Shown here in pieces: positions 9,571 through 18,422 of a DNA stretch of 64,000 bases (the first letter of the stretch is position 1; each line of letters opens with the position of its first letter). The notes beneath the pieces are model-generated. The model saw nothing but the letters and a program-made list of their open reading frames with translations, was not told the origin of the DNA and ran no database searches. Origin of the DNA: Streptomyces sp. HUAS MG91 (GTDB lineage Bacteria; Actinomycetota; Actinomycetes; Streptomycetales; Streptomycetaceae); NCBI RefSeq assembly GCF_040529335.1, contig NZ_CP159534.1, forward strand, positions 1,054,001 to 1,118,000. The letters are read 5' to 3'. A program made the translations under genes and the position numbers.

Positions 9571-10173
9571 TCAGCCGACCGAGTCGAGCAGCCGGGCGGT
9601 GTACATCCGCCCGGCGTACTCGACGAGCCGGATCAGCACCTCCTTCCCCGAGTCCTTGTCGCGCGCGTCGCACAGCACCACAGGGGTCCCGCGGTCGAGG
9701 TCGAGGGCCTGTGCCACTTCGTGTGCCCCGAACGCCCTGGCGCCCGCGAAGCAGTTGACCGCCACGACGAACGGGATGCGGCGGTGCTCGAAGTAGTCCA
9801 CGGCGGGGAAGCACTCCTCGAGCCGTCGGGTGTCCGCGAGGACGACGGCGCCGAGGGACCCTTGCGACAGTTCGTCCCACAGGAACCAGAAGCGGTCCTG
9901 CCCCGGCGTGCCGAACAGGTAGAGCGACAGACCGGATCTGATGGTGATGCGGCCGAAGTCCATGGCCACGGTCGTGGTGGTCTTGCGGGACACCGCCGCG
10001 GTGTCGTCCACCGACTGGCCCAGTTCGCTGAGCCGTTCCTCGGTGCGCAGCGGCCGGATCTCGCTGACCGCGCCGACCAGGGTGGTCTTGCCCACCCCGA
10101 AGCCGCCCGCGACCAGGATCTTCAGGGACAGGGCGGCGCTCTCGGCCGTGGAGTCAGAGTGCTCGGAGTCCAT
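9571..10173 (-). CDS. cvnD: Conservon Ras-like GTP-binding protein CvnD
   Basis: 200 residues of a small MglA/Rab-like GTPase: P-loop GGFGVGKTT near residue 23, a switch region with TTTTVAMDFGRI, and GTPGQDRF. The usual NKxD base-specificity motif reads NCFAG, as in other CvnD proteins. CvnD is the G-protein output of conservons that couple a kinase-like sensor (CvnA) and roadblock protein (CvnB) at the membrane. The start codon overlaps the end of cvnC by 20 bp. Confidence 0.93.
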   Translation of the reverse strand: MDSEHSDSTAESAALSLKILVAGGFGVGKTTLVGAVSEIRPLRTEERLSELGQSVDDTAAVSRKTTTTVAMDFGRITIRSGLSLYLFGTPGQDRFWFLWDELSQGSLGAVVLADTRRLEECFPAVDYFEHRRIPFVVAVNCFAGARAFGAHEVAQALDLDRGTPVVLCDARDKDSGKEVLIRLVEYAGRMYTARLLDSVG

Positions 10174-10627
10174 CGATGACCTCTCTCAAGATCGTTTCGG
10201 CCGGTAGCCGTGCGGGCGGAACCGGGCTGGTGACCTTGACGCAGCCCAGTTCGAGCAGGTCACCGAGGAGCACCCGGACCACTCCCACGGGGACCTCGGT
10301 GCCGGCGGCGAGTTCGGCGACGGTCTGCGTCTCGGCGCGGCACATGTCGATGATCGACCGGTGTTCGGGGCCGAGCACGATGTCGTCGTGGACGTCCGGC
10401 GCGGCGGATTCCAGGGACACCAGGGCGATCAGGTCGCACCGCGCTCCCTGGGGACTCGCCGAGGTACGGCCGGCGGTCACCGTGTAGGGGCGGACCATCG
10501 GCCCGGCCTCGTGGTCGAACCACTGGCTGCCCGGCGCCTCCGGACCGCCGGGCTTCTGAGGGCCCGTACGGGCTTGCGCGCCCTGGTGGGGCACGTCGAA
10601 CAGGTCGTCGTCCGCATCGTCGTCCAT
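10154..10627 (-). CDS. cvnC: Conservon DUF742 protein CvnC
   Basis: 157 residues. The DUF742 core includes WFDHEAGPMVRPYTVTAGRT, DIVLGPEHRSIIDMC and a winged-helix-like VAELAAGTEVPVGVVRVLLGDL, ending in REVIDGLRAL. The first 40 residues are acidic and disordered. Its role in the CvnA-D complex is structural or regulatory, and its biochemical activity is unknown. It lies 19 bp after cvnB in the same operon. Confidence 0.92.
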   Translation of the reverse strand: MDDDADDDLFDVPHQGAQARTGPQKPGGPEAPGSQWFDHEAGPMVRPYTVTAGRTSASPQGARCDLIALVSLESAAPDVHDDIVLGPEHRSIIDMCRAETQTVAELAAGTEVPVGVVRVLLGDLLELGCVKVTSPVPPARLPAETILREVIDGLRAL

Positions 10628-10646
10628 GGGGCGTCAGCCGCCTCCC

Positions 10647-11084
10647 TCAGCCCGCGGTGGCCGACGGCCCGGCGAACCGGTCCGGTGAGCGCAGGTGTTC
10701 GCCCACCCGCTTCACCAGGCGGGCCATCTCGTAGGCGACGAGTCCGATGTCGGCCATGGCGGTGGTCAGGACCGCGAGGCAGGAGCCGTCCCCGGCGGCG
10801 GCGACGAACAGGAACGCGTCGTCCATCTCCACCATGGTCTGCCGCACGCCCCCGGTGCCGAAGTGCCGGCCCGTGCCCTTGGCGAGGCTGTTGAACCCGG
10901 AGGCGACGGCGGCGAGATGTTCGGCGTCCTCGCGGCCGAGGCCGTTGGACGCGCCGACGGCCAGACCGTCGTTGGAGAGCACCACGGCGTGCCGGAGTTC
11001 CGTGACCCGCGTGACCAGGTCGTCGAGGAGCCAGTCGAGTTCGCCGGATCCGTGGGCCGTGCCCGTGGTCGGTTCCTTGATCAT
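10647..11084 (-). CDS. cvnB: Conservon roadblock/LC7 protein CvnB
   Basis: 145 residues. The roadblock domain begins at LDWLLDDLVTRVTELRHAVV and runs through GREDAEHLAAVASGFNSLAKG to a C-terminal helix with KRVGEHL. It is expected to bind CvnD and regulate its nucleotide state. The ATG overlaps the stop of cvnA (ATGA), so it is coupled to the sensor. Confidence 0.93.
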   Translation of the reverse strand: MIKEPTTGTAHGSGELDWLLDDLVTRVTELRHAVVLSNDGLAVGASNGLGREDAEHLAAVASGFNSLAKGTGRHFGTGGVRQTMVEMDDAFLFVAAAGDGSCLAVLTTAMADIGLVAYEMARLVKRVGEHLRSPDRFAGPSATAG

Positions 11085-13564
11085 GAGAGGTCTCCTCCGC
11101 TGCTGTCACTGCCTGGTGGACGTCCGCCGCCCCGGAGCCAGCCGTCCCGGAAGGACGCCATCCGGGCCCGGACCTGTTCGGGGGTGCGCTCCCCCGGCTC
11201 CGGAACGCCGCGCACGGAGGGCGGCCGGTCCTCGGGGCGCGTACGCAATTGGGGCGCGAGGCTGGCCTGGCGCACGCGGCGCGGCAGACCCTCGGGGTCC
11301 GCCGCCTCTCCGCCGTCCTGGGCGGCGGACATGCGCAGACGGAGTGCGGTGACACCGGACGGATGCGGTGTCTCCTCGGGTGCCGGTCCCGCCGAGGGGG
11401 CGAGCGCCGGGCGGGATGCGGGTGCGGGGACGGGATTGGTGTTCATGGGCGCTGCTTCGGGCTCGGGCACGCGCGCGTAGCGGCGCTCTTCTTCGGACGG
11501 TGGGTGGGGGGCGTCGGAGGTCTCGGCGCCGCCCTTGTGCAGCAAGGAGGTCGGCATGAGGACCACCGCTGTGGTGCCCCCGTAGGGGGAGGTGCGCAGG
11601 TTCACCTTGATGTCGTGGCGACGGGCCAGGCGGCTCACCACGAAGAGGCCGAGCCGGTCGCTGTCGAACAGGGCGAGTGTCTCGGACTGATGGATGCGTT
11701 CGTTCGCCTCGTCGAGGGCCTCTCTGCCCATGCCGAGACCGCGGTCCTCGATCTCGATGGCGTAGCCGTTGGCGACGGGCTCACCGTTGATGCGCACTTT
11801 GGTGTGCGGGGGCGAGAACTGGGCGGCGTTCTCGACGAGTTCGGCCAGCAGGTGGGTGAGGTCGGCGACGGCCGCGCCCGTGACGTCGACGTCCGCGAGG
11901 TGGCGTACCTCCACGCGCGCGTAGTCCTCGATCTCCGAGACCGCGGCGCGGCAGACGTTCGTCAGTGGGACGGGCACCCGCCAGGCGCGGCCCGGTGCGG
12001 CTCCGGAGAGGATGATGAGGCTCTCCGCGTGGCGTCGCATCCGGGTGGTGAGGTGGTCGAGGCGGAAGAGGTCGCCGAGTTCGCCCGGGTCCTCGGCGCG
12101 GCGCTCCATGGTGTCCAGGAGCCCGAGTTGGCGGTGGACGAGGACCTGGCTGCGCCGGGCCAGGTTCACGAAGACGCCGGAGATGCCGTTGGCGAGTTCG
12201 GCGCGCTCCACAGCGGCGTGCAGGGCCGCGCGGTGCACCGTGGTGAGCGCTTCCGAGACCTGTCCGGTCTCGTCCTCCGCGGGTGGCCCCTGGGGTGCCT
12301 CGGCCGCCACGTCGATCTCCTCGCCGGCCCGCAGCTTGCGCATGGCCTGCGGGAGTTTGCGCCGGGCGATCTCCAGGGCGGTGTTGCGCAGGCTGATCAG
12401 TTCGACGACGAGGCCGCGGCCGATCCGGACGGAGATGACCAGCGAGGCGACCACGGCGACGAGACCGAACAGCACGGCCGCGCCCGCCGGTGACAACAGC
12501 CCCCTGGTGAACGGATCGGAGCCGCCCGTGGAGTCGGCCCCGATGGCCCGCATGCCGTCCTGCACGGTCGCGTGCGCCACGACCCAGGTGTCCGTGGACG
12601 CGTCGGCGAGCGCCTTGCGCCCGGGCCGCGCGACGAGCGTCCGGTCCTCGACGGCGCGTACGTCGCCGTACGCGCTCCCCTCCGCGAGACGGTTCCAGGC
12701 GGCTCGCGCGGGCCCGCGCAGATCGGTGGTGGCCGTGTCGGTCAGCGTCCTGCGGGTCTCGGCGGCTCCGACGAACAGCCGGAGCCGCGTGTCGTCCAGG
12801 TCCCCGGCCAGGCGGGCGCTCGTCAGCAGCGCGTTCTCCCGCGACAGCATCTCGGCCGCGCGGGCGAGTTCGAGCAGTACGCGCGCGTCGGAGCCCGCTG
12901 CCGGGTCCTGGATTCCGGTGAGTGCCCCAACTGCCGTGAAGGCCGCGTCGATGCTCCCGCTGTACTGCCCGTAGGCGGTGTCCCAGCCGGTGCGGCGTTC
13001 CAGGACCGCGGCGCGCACGGTGCGCAGTCTCTCGGCGCCCGTCACGAAGGCGGCGAGCCGGACGGACATGCCATGAGGCAGGTCCGCGCCGTCGGCCACG
13101 GTGGTGCCCCGGCCCGGGCGGAGGGCGGTGACGGCACGGTCGGTGGCGGTGCCGAGCCGTTTGAGCACGTCGCCCCGGTCGGCCGCGGGCGCTGTGGCGT
13201 AGCCGACCGCCGCTTCCCGCTCCGCCTGGAGCGCCGTCACAGCCCGGATGACGGGCTTGCGCACGGTGGAGTCGACCTGCTGCGCCTGCCGGATGCGCGC
13301 GACGTCCTGGGTGGTGGCCACGGTCGCGTACCCCCACAGGGCGAGCAGGGAGACGACGGGCACCATCAGCAGACAGATGATCTTCGCCCGGACCGTTCGG
13401 GGGCGCAGGTGTCGGTGCCCCGCGCGCGTGGGGCGGCTGTTCGGCACGGGTCCGGTGGCGGCGTCCTCGGCAGCGGGCGGTCCGGCGTGTGCGCGCCGCC
13501 CGCGCGCGAGGGGCGCGGGTGTCGGTGGCGGGCCTGAGCCGGGAGTACTGCGGGGCGGGCGCAT
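11081..13564 (-). CDS. cvnA: Conservon sensor kinase-like protein CvnA (NSS + HATPase)
   Basis: 827 residues. A basic N-terminus leads into a membrane segment near residues 60-82. A nitrate/nitrite-sensing-like periplasmic helical domain (about 90-360) follows, then a second membrane segment (near 370) with an adjoining HAMP-like helix. The HATPase_c domain carries LAELVENAAQFSPP (N box) and IEDRGLGMG (G1 box). The N-box/G-box ATPase is complete but no phosphoacceptor H-box is obvious, as in other CvnA proteins. The last 150 residues are Pro-rich and disordered. It heads the cvnABCD operon. Confidence 0.93.
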   Translation of the reverse strand: MRPPRSTPGSGPPPTPAPLARGRRAHAGPPAAEDAATGPVPNSRPTRAGHRHLRPRTVRAKIICLLMVPVVSLLALWGYATVATTQDVARIRQAQQVDSTVRKPVIRAVTALQAEREAAVGYATAPAADRGDVLKRLGTATDRAVTALRPGRGTTVADGADLPHGMSVRLAAFVTGAERLRTVRAAVLERRTGWDTAYGQYSGSIDAAFTAVGALTGIQDPAAGSDARVLLELARAAEMLSRENALLTSARLAGDLDDTRLRLFVGAAETRRTLTDTATTDLRGPARAAWNRLAEGSAYGDVRAVEDRTLVARPGRKALADASTDTWVVAHATVQDGMRAIGADSTGGSDPFTRGLLSPAGAAVLFGLVAVVASLVISVRIGRGLVVELISLRNTALEIARRKLPQAMRKLRAGEEIDVAAEAPQGPPAEDETGQVSEALTTVHRAALHAAVERAELANGISGVFVNLARRSQVLVHRQLGLLDTMERRAEDPGELGDLFRLDHLTTRMRRHAESLIILSGAAPGRAWRVPVPLTNVCRAAVSEIEDYARVEVRHLADVDVTGAAVADLTHLLAELVENAAQFSPPHTKVRINGEPVANGYAIEIEDRGLGMGREALDEANERIHQSETLALFDSDRLGLFVVSRLARRHDIKVNLRTSPYGGTTAVVLMPTSLLHKGGAETSDAPHPPSEEERRYARVPEPEAAPMNTNPVPAPASRPALAPSAGPAPEETPHPSGVTALRLRMSAAQDGGEAADPEGLPRRVRQASLAPQLRTRPEDRPPSVRGVPEPGERTPEQVRARMASFRDGWLRGGGRPPGSDSSGGDLS

Positions 13565-13612
13565 GGGCTCCTCGATCGGGGTGTGGGTCGGCGGACGCGG
13601 CGCGGCGGTTGG

Positions 13613-14389
13613 TCAGCGGGCTGTGCCGCTCTGCAGCGCCTGCTGGGCCGACGCGGAGGCCAGCCGTTCGTGCGCGGTCGGGGACAGTGCGACGAACGCC
13701 GAGGTCAGGAAGAGGTACGAGCCCAGTCCCACGGCGAGGGGGAAGACGAACTGCATCGCCGAGGCGCCGGGCAGGGACGTCGTGGAGGGGGTCACCCGCA
13801 CGCTCACCGCGAACATGCCGGTGTAGTGCATGCTGCTCACCGCGCCGCCCATGACCAGGGACGCGACCGCCACCGCCGCGGGCGACTTGATGTTGAGGCC
13901 CGCCCAGAGCGCCACCGTCGCGGCGATGACGGCGACCACGACGGACAGCGCCACCAGGAGCGGGTCGTAACTGATGCTGCCGTGCAGGCGCAGGGCCGCC
14001 ATCCCCAGGTAGTGCATGCTCGCGACGCCGAGTCCGGTGGTGAGGCCGCCCAGGGCGAGGGCCCGGTTCCGCTCGCGGCTGTAGCCGACGGCGAAGACCC
14101 CGGCGCCGACGACGGCCATCGCGACGACCAGGCTCAGGATGGTGAGCGGCACGTTGTAGCGGATCTCGGTGCCGGTGACGCCGAAGCCGAGCATCGCGAC
14201 GAAGTGCATCGTCCAGATCCCGGTGCCGATGGCCGAGGCCGCCGTGAGGAGCCAGTTGCGCCGGGTGCGCCCGGTCGCGTTGAGGGCGCGCACGGTGCAG
14301 CGCAGGCCGAGCGCCGCACCGATGCAGGCCATCAGGTACGACAGCACGGGGGTCAGCCAGCCGAAGGCGGCGTGGTCCAGGTGTCCCAT
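13613..14389 (-). CDS. MHYT-domain integral membrane sensor
   Basis: 258 residues with seven hydrophobic helices. Three MHYT-type motifs occur at the outer ends of helices (MHFVAM, MHYLGM, MHYTGM). The family was proposed to bind copper or another metal and sense a diatomic gas. There is no attached GGDEF/EAL or kinase domain, so output must come through a partner. It lies 48 bp upstream of cvnA on the same strand and could feed into the conservon; that link is inference from position. Confidence 0.9.
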   Translation of the reverse strand: MGHLDHAAFGWLTPVLSYLMACIGAALGLRCTVRALNATGRTRRNWLLTAASAIGTGIWTMHFVAMLGFGVTGTEIRYNVPLTILSLVVAMAVVGAGVFAVGYSRERNRALALGGLTTGLGVASMHYLGMAALRLHGSISYDPLLVALSVVVAVIAATVALWAGLNIKSPAAVAVASLVMGGAVSSMHYTGMFAVSVRVTPSTTSLPGASAMQFVFPLAVGLGSYLFLTSAFVALSPTAHERLASASAQQALQSGTAR

Positions 14390-14606
14390 GGCCCAGGGAC
14401 GCTAGCCCTGCCGGGGGCGCACGGCTGGGGCGCATTTCGAAAGCTGCCGGAAGATGACTGAGATGCGGCACGGAACGACCGCGCCAGGGTCGAACATGTG
14501 CACCGTACGCGCTTGCGACCCTTTCGGTTCGGATAGGGATCTTTCGACCACACGCCCCTTCGCCGTGCCGCCGTCGCTGTCAGTGGGCTGCGCCATCATG
14601 GTGCGC

Positions 14607-15206
14607 ATGAGCGACGACCCCACACGCGTGCAGGAGTTCTTCTCGGCCCGGGCCGAGAACTGGGACGCCCGCTTCCCCGACGACGGTCCGGCGTACGCGG
14701 CCGCGGTGTCCGCCCTGGGGCTGCGTCCCGGCGACAGAGTGCTCGACGCCGGTTGCGGGACGGGCCGGGCGCTGCCTCCGCTGCGTGCGGCCGTGGGTTC
14801 CTCGGGGACGGTCCTCGGCGTCGATCTGACACCGGCGATGCTGGCGGCGGCCGTGCGGGCCGGCCGGCACGGCGACGGGCGGTTGCTGCTGGCGGATGTG
14901 TCCCGACTGCCGCTGCGGACCGGCGCCCTGGACGCGGTGTTCGGCGCTGGGCTGATCTCCCACCTGCCGCACCCGGAGGAGAACCTTCGCGAACTCGCGC
15001 GCGTGGTGAGGCCGGACGGGATCCTCGCCCTCTTCCATCCGATCGGCCGGGCCGCCCTGGCCGCGCGCCACGGCCGGCAGCTCACCCCGGACGATCTGCG
15101 GGCGGAGCCTCAGTTGGGCCCGCTGCTGGCCGGTTCGGGCTGGCGGCTGACGTCGTACGTCGACGAGGACACGCGCTTCCTCGCGCTGGCGGTGCGCGAG
15201 AGCTGA
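14607..15206 (+). CDS. Class I SAM-dependent methyltransferase
   Basis: 199 residues. Motif I is VLDAGCGTGRALPPL, motif II ends VLGVDLTPAML, and the motif IV/V region is FGAGLISHLPHPEENLRELARVVRPDG, of the UbiE/Methyltransf_11 type. The substrate is unknown. An ATG at 14598 nine bases upstream is an equally possible start; neither has a strong ribosome-binding site. It is divergent from the MHYT gene across about 220 bp, which holds no other gene that I can see. Confidence 0.85.
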   Translation: MSDDPTRVQEFFSARAENWDARFPDDGPAYAAAVSALGLRPGDRVLDAGCGTGRALPPLRAAVGSSGTVLGVDLTPAMLAAAVRAGRHGDGRLLLADVSRLPLRTGALDAVFGAGLISHLPHPEENLRELARVVRPDGILALFHPIGRAALAARHGRQLTPDDLRAEPQLGPLLAGSGWRLTSYVDEDTRFLALAVRES

Positions 15207-15240
15207 GTTGCTGCGGGCCCGGCCCGCCGGGCGGGGCGCG

Positions 15241-15993
15241 TCACCCGCGAACAGCGGCCACGAAGGCGTCCGGATTGTCGAACATGACGTTGTGTCCCGC
15301 GCCGGGCACCGTGACGACCCGGACGCCCGAGGCCGTCAGGCGTTCCGCGCCAGGCAGTTCGCCGCTCAGCTCTCCCTGGACGTAGACCCGGTCGGCGTCC
15401 AGCGCCTCCAGCATGTGGCGCATGGTGGGCTCGGTGCCGCGGAAGAGGCCGACGGCGCTGCGGTGCAGGGCGAGCGGGTCGGTGAGGCGCATGGTGGCCG
15501 CCCACAGGGGACCGACGTGCTCCAGCACGCGCGCGTAACCGCCCCCGGACACGAACGCGCCCTCCTCGTAGGACGCGATGCCGCTGCTGCCCGCCGTGAG
15601 GGGCGGGTGCGGGTCGAGGTTCCCCTCGGTGACGACGAGCCGGGTCACCAGGTCGCGCCGACGGTACGCGAGGACGATCGCCACGGCACCGCCCATGCTG
15701 TGCCCGACGATCTCCGCCCCGCTCACTCCGGCGGCGTCGAGCGCGGCGGCCAGCGCGTCCGCGTGGCCCTCCAGCGTGTAGCCGAAGTCGGCGGGCCGGT
15801 CGCTGATGCCGTGCCCCGGCAGGTCCACGAACAGCGAGCGGCGTCCGGCCAGTTCGGGCCGGGCGGCGACATGCGCGTGATAGACGGTCGAGGCCGAGCC
15901 GAGACCGTGGACGTACACCCGGGCCGGCTCCGCGCCCGCCACCTCCGTCCATCGGACACAGCTCCCCGACGCATCGAACGACGTCTGCCGCAT
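15241..15993 (-). CDS. Alpha/beta-fold hydrolase
   Basis: 250 residues, cytosolic. An oxyanion strand (VYVHGLGSAS), a nucleophile elbow (GHSMGG, Ser about residue 97), an acid in DADRVYVQGELSGELP or nearby, and a C-terminal His in PGAGHNVMFDNP are visible. It belongs to the epoxide-hydrolase/esterase-like group without a recognisable substrate. It is divergent from the PadR regulator at 16177 and shares the operator-bearing intergenic region, so it is a likely target of that regulator. Confidence 0.88.
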   Translation of the reverse strand: MRQTSFDASGSCVRWTEVAGAEPARVYVHGLGSASTVYHAHVAARPELAGRRSLFVDLPGHGISDRPADFGYTLEGHADALAAALDAAGVSGAEIVGHSMGGAVAIVLAYRRRDLVTRLVVTEGNLDPHPPLTAGSSGIASYEEGAFVSGGGYARVLEHVGPLWAATMRLTDPLALHRSAVGLFRGTEPTMRHMLEALDADRVYVQGELSGELPGAERLTASGVRVVTVPGAGHNVMFDNPDAFVAAVRG

Positions 15994-16072
15994 GACGCAC
16001 TCCTCACCCGGATCGGTCCCCGATCCTTGTCGACCACCACACTTCGCGAGTCACCGACAATACATCGGGCTC

Positions 16073-16146
16073 GAAGTACCTCGTCACCGAAGTGCACCAC
16101 GTGCGGGGTAATCCATATACGAGGTACTCCCTTCTGGAGATACTCC
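16073..16146. promoter_or_regulatory. Cluster of three GAGGTACTC-like sites, candidate PadR operator
   Basis: GAAGTACCTCG at 16073-16083 is the inverted partner (10 of 11) of CGAGGTACTCC at 16120-16130. A second direct copy, GAGATACTCC, lies at 16137-16146, 16 bp downstream. All lie between the divergent hydrolase and padR-type genes, and the last lies 30 bp before the regulator's start. This is a plausible autoregulatory operator. It differs from the classical ATGT-N8-ACAT PadR site. Confidence 0.45.
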
Positions 16147-16176
16147 GGCCACGACTTCGTGCGTCACAATGTCGGC

Positions 16177-16710
16177 ATGCTGGAGCTCGCCATCCTCGGT
16201 TTCCTCTACGACGCCCCCCTGCACGGCTACGAGCTGCGCAAACACATCACGGCGCTCACCGGTCACGTACGGCCCGTCGCCGAGAGCACGCTGTACCCGG
16301 CGATCAAGCGCCTGGAGAAGGCCGGGCTGCTCACGCGGGAGACACAGCCCGGCACGGTGGCCGCCCCCCGGCACATGCTGAGCCTCACGGAGGCGGGCCG
16401 CGAGGAGCTGCGGCGCAGGCTCCGGGAGCCCGCCCGCGCGGACATCACCGACGAGAACCGCTGGTTCACCGTGCTCGCGTTCCTGCGGCACCTGGCGGAT
16501 CCGCGGGAGCAGGCGAACGTGCTGCGCCAGCGACTCGACTTCCTTGAGGAGCCCGCGAGCTTCTTCTACGCGGGCGAACGGCCGCTGCGCGCTGAGGAGT
16601 TGGACGACCCCTTCCGGCGGGGGATCCTGACCATCGCGCGAGCCACCAGTCGCACCGAACTCACCTGGCTGCGCGACACGCTCACCTCGCTGACGCCGAA
16701 GCCGAGTTGA
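16177..16710 (+). CDS. PadR family transcriptional regulator
   Basis: 177 residues. The N-terminal winged helix of PadR type is MLELAILGFLYDAPLHGYEL, followed by STLYPAIKRLEKAGLLT and a wing ending in HMLSLTEAGREEL. A C-terminal helical dimerisation domain of the Vir_act_alpha_C type follows. The start is the ATG giving the canonical MLELAILG opening. It probably represses its own transcription and that of the divergent hydrolase. Confidence 0.92.
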   Translation: MLELAILGFLYDAPLHGYELRKHITALTGHVRPVAESTLYPAIKRLEKAGLLTRETQPGTVAAPRHMLSLTEAGREELRRRLREPARADITDENRWFTVLAFLRHLADPREQANVLRQRLDFLEEPASFFYAGERPLRAEELDDPFRRGILTIARATSRTELTWLRDTLTSLTPKPS

Positions 16711-16822
16711 CGGTCGACGTCCAGGGGCCGGACCGGCCGCGTTCTGCCACCATGGCTTCAACTCGACGCCGCATCGATGTGCTTGATCGACCGAAGACGA
16801 TCAACTGGGGACGGTGGCCCTC

Positions 16823-17164
16823 ATGTTCGACAGAGCCCGCAAGGCATGGAGCACGTGGCGCAAGAGGACCGTACGGCGCGACGAACGGCGGCGGGACGAG
16901 ATCCGGTCGACGCCCGGGCCCCGGCCGGCGGCGGGCGGACCGCGCCGGACACCGAACCTGTTCGAGGCCGCGGCCGCCTACGTGGCCGCGTGCGCCGAGG
17001 ACGACCAGGAACGCCTCGACGAGGCCGCGAGCTGGGTGGATCCCAACGCCCTCGCCTTCGGGGTCAACGAACTGGCGTGCCGGGCTCTCATCGCGCTCGC
17101 GCGGGAGCGCGACGAGTCGCCCCGGGTCGTCGCACGCAGTCTCCTCGGCCTGCCCGTCGGCTGA
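16823..17164 (+). CDS. Small hypothetical protein
   Basis: 113 residues, not recognised. A very basic N-terminus (WRKRTVRRDERRRDE) precedes a helical domain from TPNLFEAAAAYVAACAEDD to SLLGLPVG. GGGGACGG lies 6-12 bp ahead of the ATG. An in-frame GTG at 16814 is the alternative start. Strong GC3 codon bias supports real coding. Confidence 0.6.
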   Translation: MFDRARKAWSTWRKRTVRRDERRRDEIRSTPGPRPAAGGPRRTPNLFEAAAAYVAACAEDDQERLDEAASWVDPNALAFGVNELACRALIALARERDESPRVVARSLLGLPVG

Positions 17165-17209
17165 CGTCGGCGAGCACGCTCGGCAGCGCACCCGGCTCCC
17201 CGGCCACGC

Positions 17210-17254
17210 GAGGCACTTGAGGCACGCGAGGCAAGCAAGGCACACAAAGCGCAC
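17210..17254. repeat. Five degenerate 9-bp tandem repeats
   Basis: The units GAGGCACTT, GAGGCACGC, GAGGCAAGC, AAGGCACAC and AAAGCGCAC follow each other without spacers; CGGCCACGC just before is a possible sixth. They lie in the 228-bp gap between two hypothetical genes, in which I see no other feature. Confidence 0.7.
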
Positions 17255-17392
17255 ACGTCTTGTCGACATGGCGTCCACCAGCCGCGTACACGTCCGTCGC
17301 GGCGACTGATTTTCCTGGTCATCGCCCCTGTACGACATCGTCCGCCACTGACTAAGGTCTCGCCGACGGAACAAAGCTCAGGGGAGGCTGGC

Positions 17393-18310
17393 ATGGCCGG
17401 GACGGACGACGCTGTCGCCACCGGGGACGACGCGCTGTACGTACTGACCGCGGTGCTGCTGACACCCGCGAAGTTCCCCGGCGTGCTCGGCGACGACTAC
17501 CCGGAGGCGTGCGCGGCGCTGGGGCTCGCGCCGCTGGCCGACGGGTACGGGCTGGTGCTCGGCCAGGACGGGGACGGCGCGCGCTGGACGGTCGTCGTCG
17601 ACGACGTGTCCCTGGTCGCCGTGGCCATCGCGTCCTGGGACTGCGGCATGGAGTACGACCTCTCCCCCGACGAGAACAGCATGGTGTCGGCGCTGCCCGG
17701 CTGGCCGCTGGCGCTCGCGGTGTCAGCGCCGGGCGTCCCCGCGCCGCACGACCCGGCATCCGACCCCGAGACGGACGGCGGGCCGCCGCTCACGCCGCCC
17801 GACACGACGACCTGGGGCCCGGCCCAGCGGCGCCTGGGAGCGGACGAGATAGCCCTCCAGTGGGCCGAGTGGCGCGCGCAGATCGACGACGACCAGTTCG
17901 CCAGGGCGGGCACCGCCGAGACCACTGACGGCGCGCCTGCGGACGCGGCGGGCGGCGACACGTACGGCGACGCGGCGGACGCCACCCCCGCGGGCGAACC
18001 GGATCAGGCAGGAGCCACCAGCGACTCCGCGCCGGGCACGTCCCACCAGGGCATCCGCCGGGTGCTCGCGGAGGTTCGCGCCTACGTGGACTCACCGCCT
18101 CCGCTGGGCCGCGTACGCTCGGCGTTCGCGTCCGGCGACGCCCGGACGCTGCGGGCCGACGGACCGGGCTGGTCGATGGTGGCGCGGACGGACGACATCG
18201 CCTTCGTCCTGCTCGACGACGAACCGGGCGAAGTGCTCCCGGTCGGCCGGGGCGCCGAACTGCCCGGCCTGCTGGAGGCCCTCGACAAGATGGCGGTGCG
18301 TCCGGTCTGA
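17393..18310 (+). CDS. Hypothetical protein with variable acidic linker
   Basis: 305 residues, no signal peptide. The N-terminal domain (residues 10-110, with WTVVVDDVSLVAVAIASWD) is followed by a Pro/Asp/Ala-rich linker (about 115-215). A C-terminal domain then starts at GIRRVLAEVRAYVDSPPPLGRVRSAF. I do not recognise a family. The two-domain layout with strand-rich ends resembles intracellular effector-associated or immunity-like proteins, but this is weak. The start has GGGGAGG upstream. Confidence 0.7.
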   Translation: MAGTDDAVATGDDALYVLTAVLLTPAKFPGVLGDDYPEACAALGLAPLADGYGLVLGQDGDGARWTVVVDDVSLVAVAIASWDCGMEYDLSPDENSMVSALPGWPLALAVSAPGVPAPHDPASDPETDGGPPLTPPDTTTWGPAQRRLGADEIALQWAEWRAQIDDDQFARAGTAETTDGAPADAAGGDTYGDAADATPAGEPDQAGATSDSAPGTSHQGIRRVLAEVRAYVDSPPPLGRVRSAFASGDARTLRADGPGWSMVARTDDIAFVLLDDEPGEVLPVGRGAELPGLLEALDKMAVRPV

Positions 18311-18317
18311 ACCGCCC

Positions 18318-18351
18318 GGGCCACATAGGACGTTGACGCCCGATGTGGCCC
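18318..18351 (+). terminator. Inverted repeat after hypothetical gene
   Basis: Arms GGGCCACAT / ATGTGGCCC (9 bp, perfect) with a 16-nt loop lie eight bases after the stop at 18310 and before the esterase promoter region. It is a probable factor-independent terminator lacking a U-tract. Confidence 0.5.
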
Positions 18352-18422
18352 CGCCCCATAGGTGCGCGCGTGTCACGCCCCGACGATGAGGCCTCTTCAT
18401 CCCCTCACGAGGAGGCCGTTCG

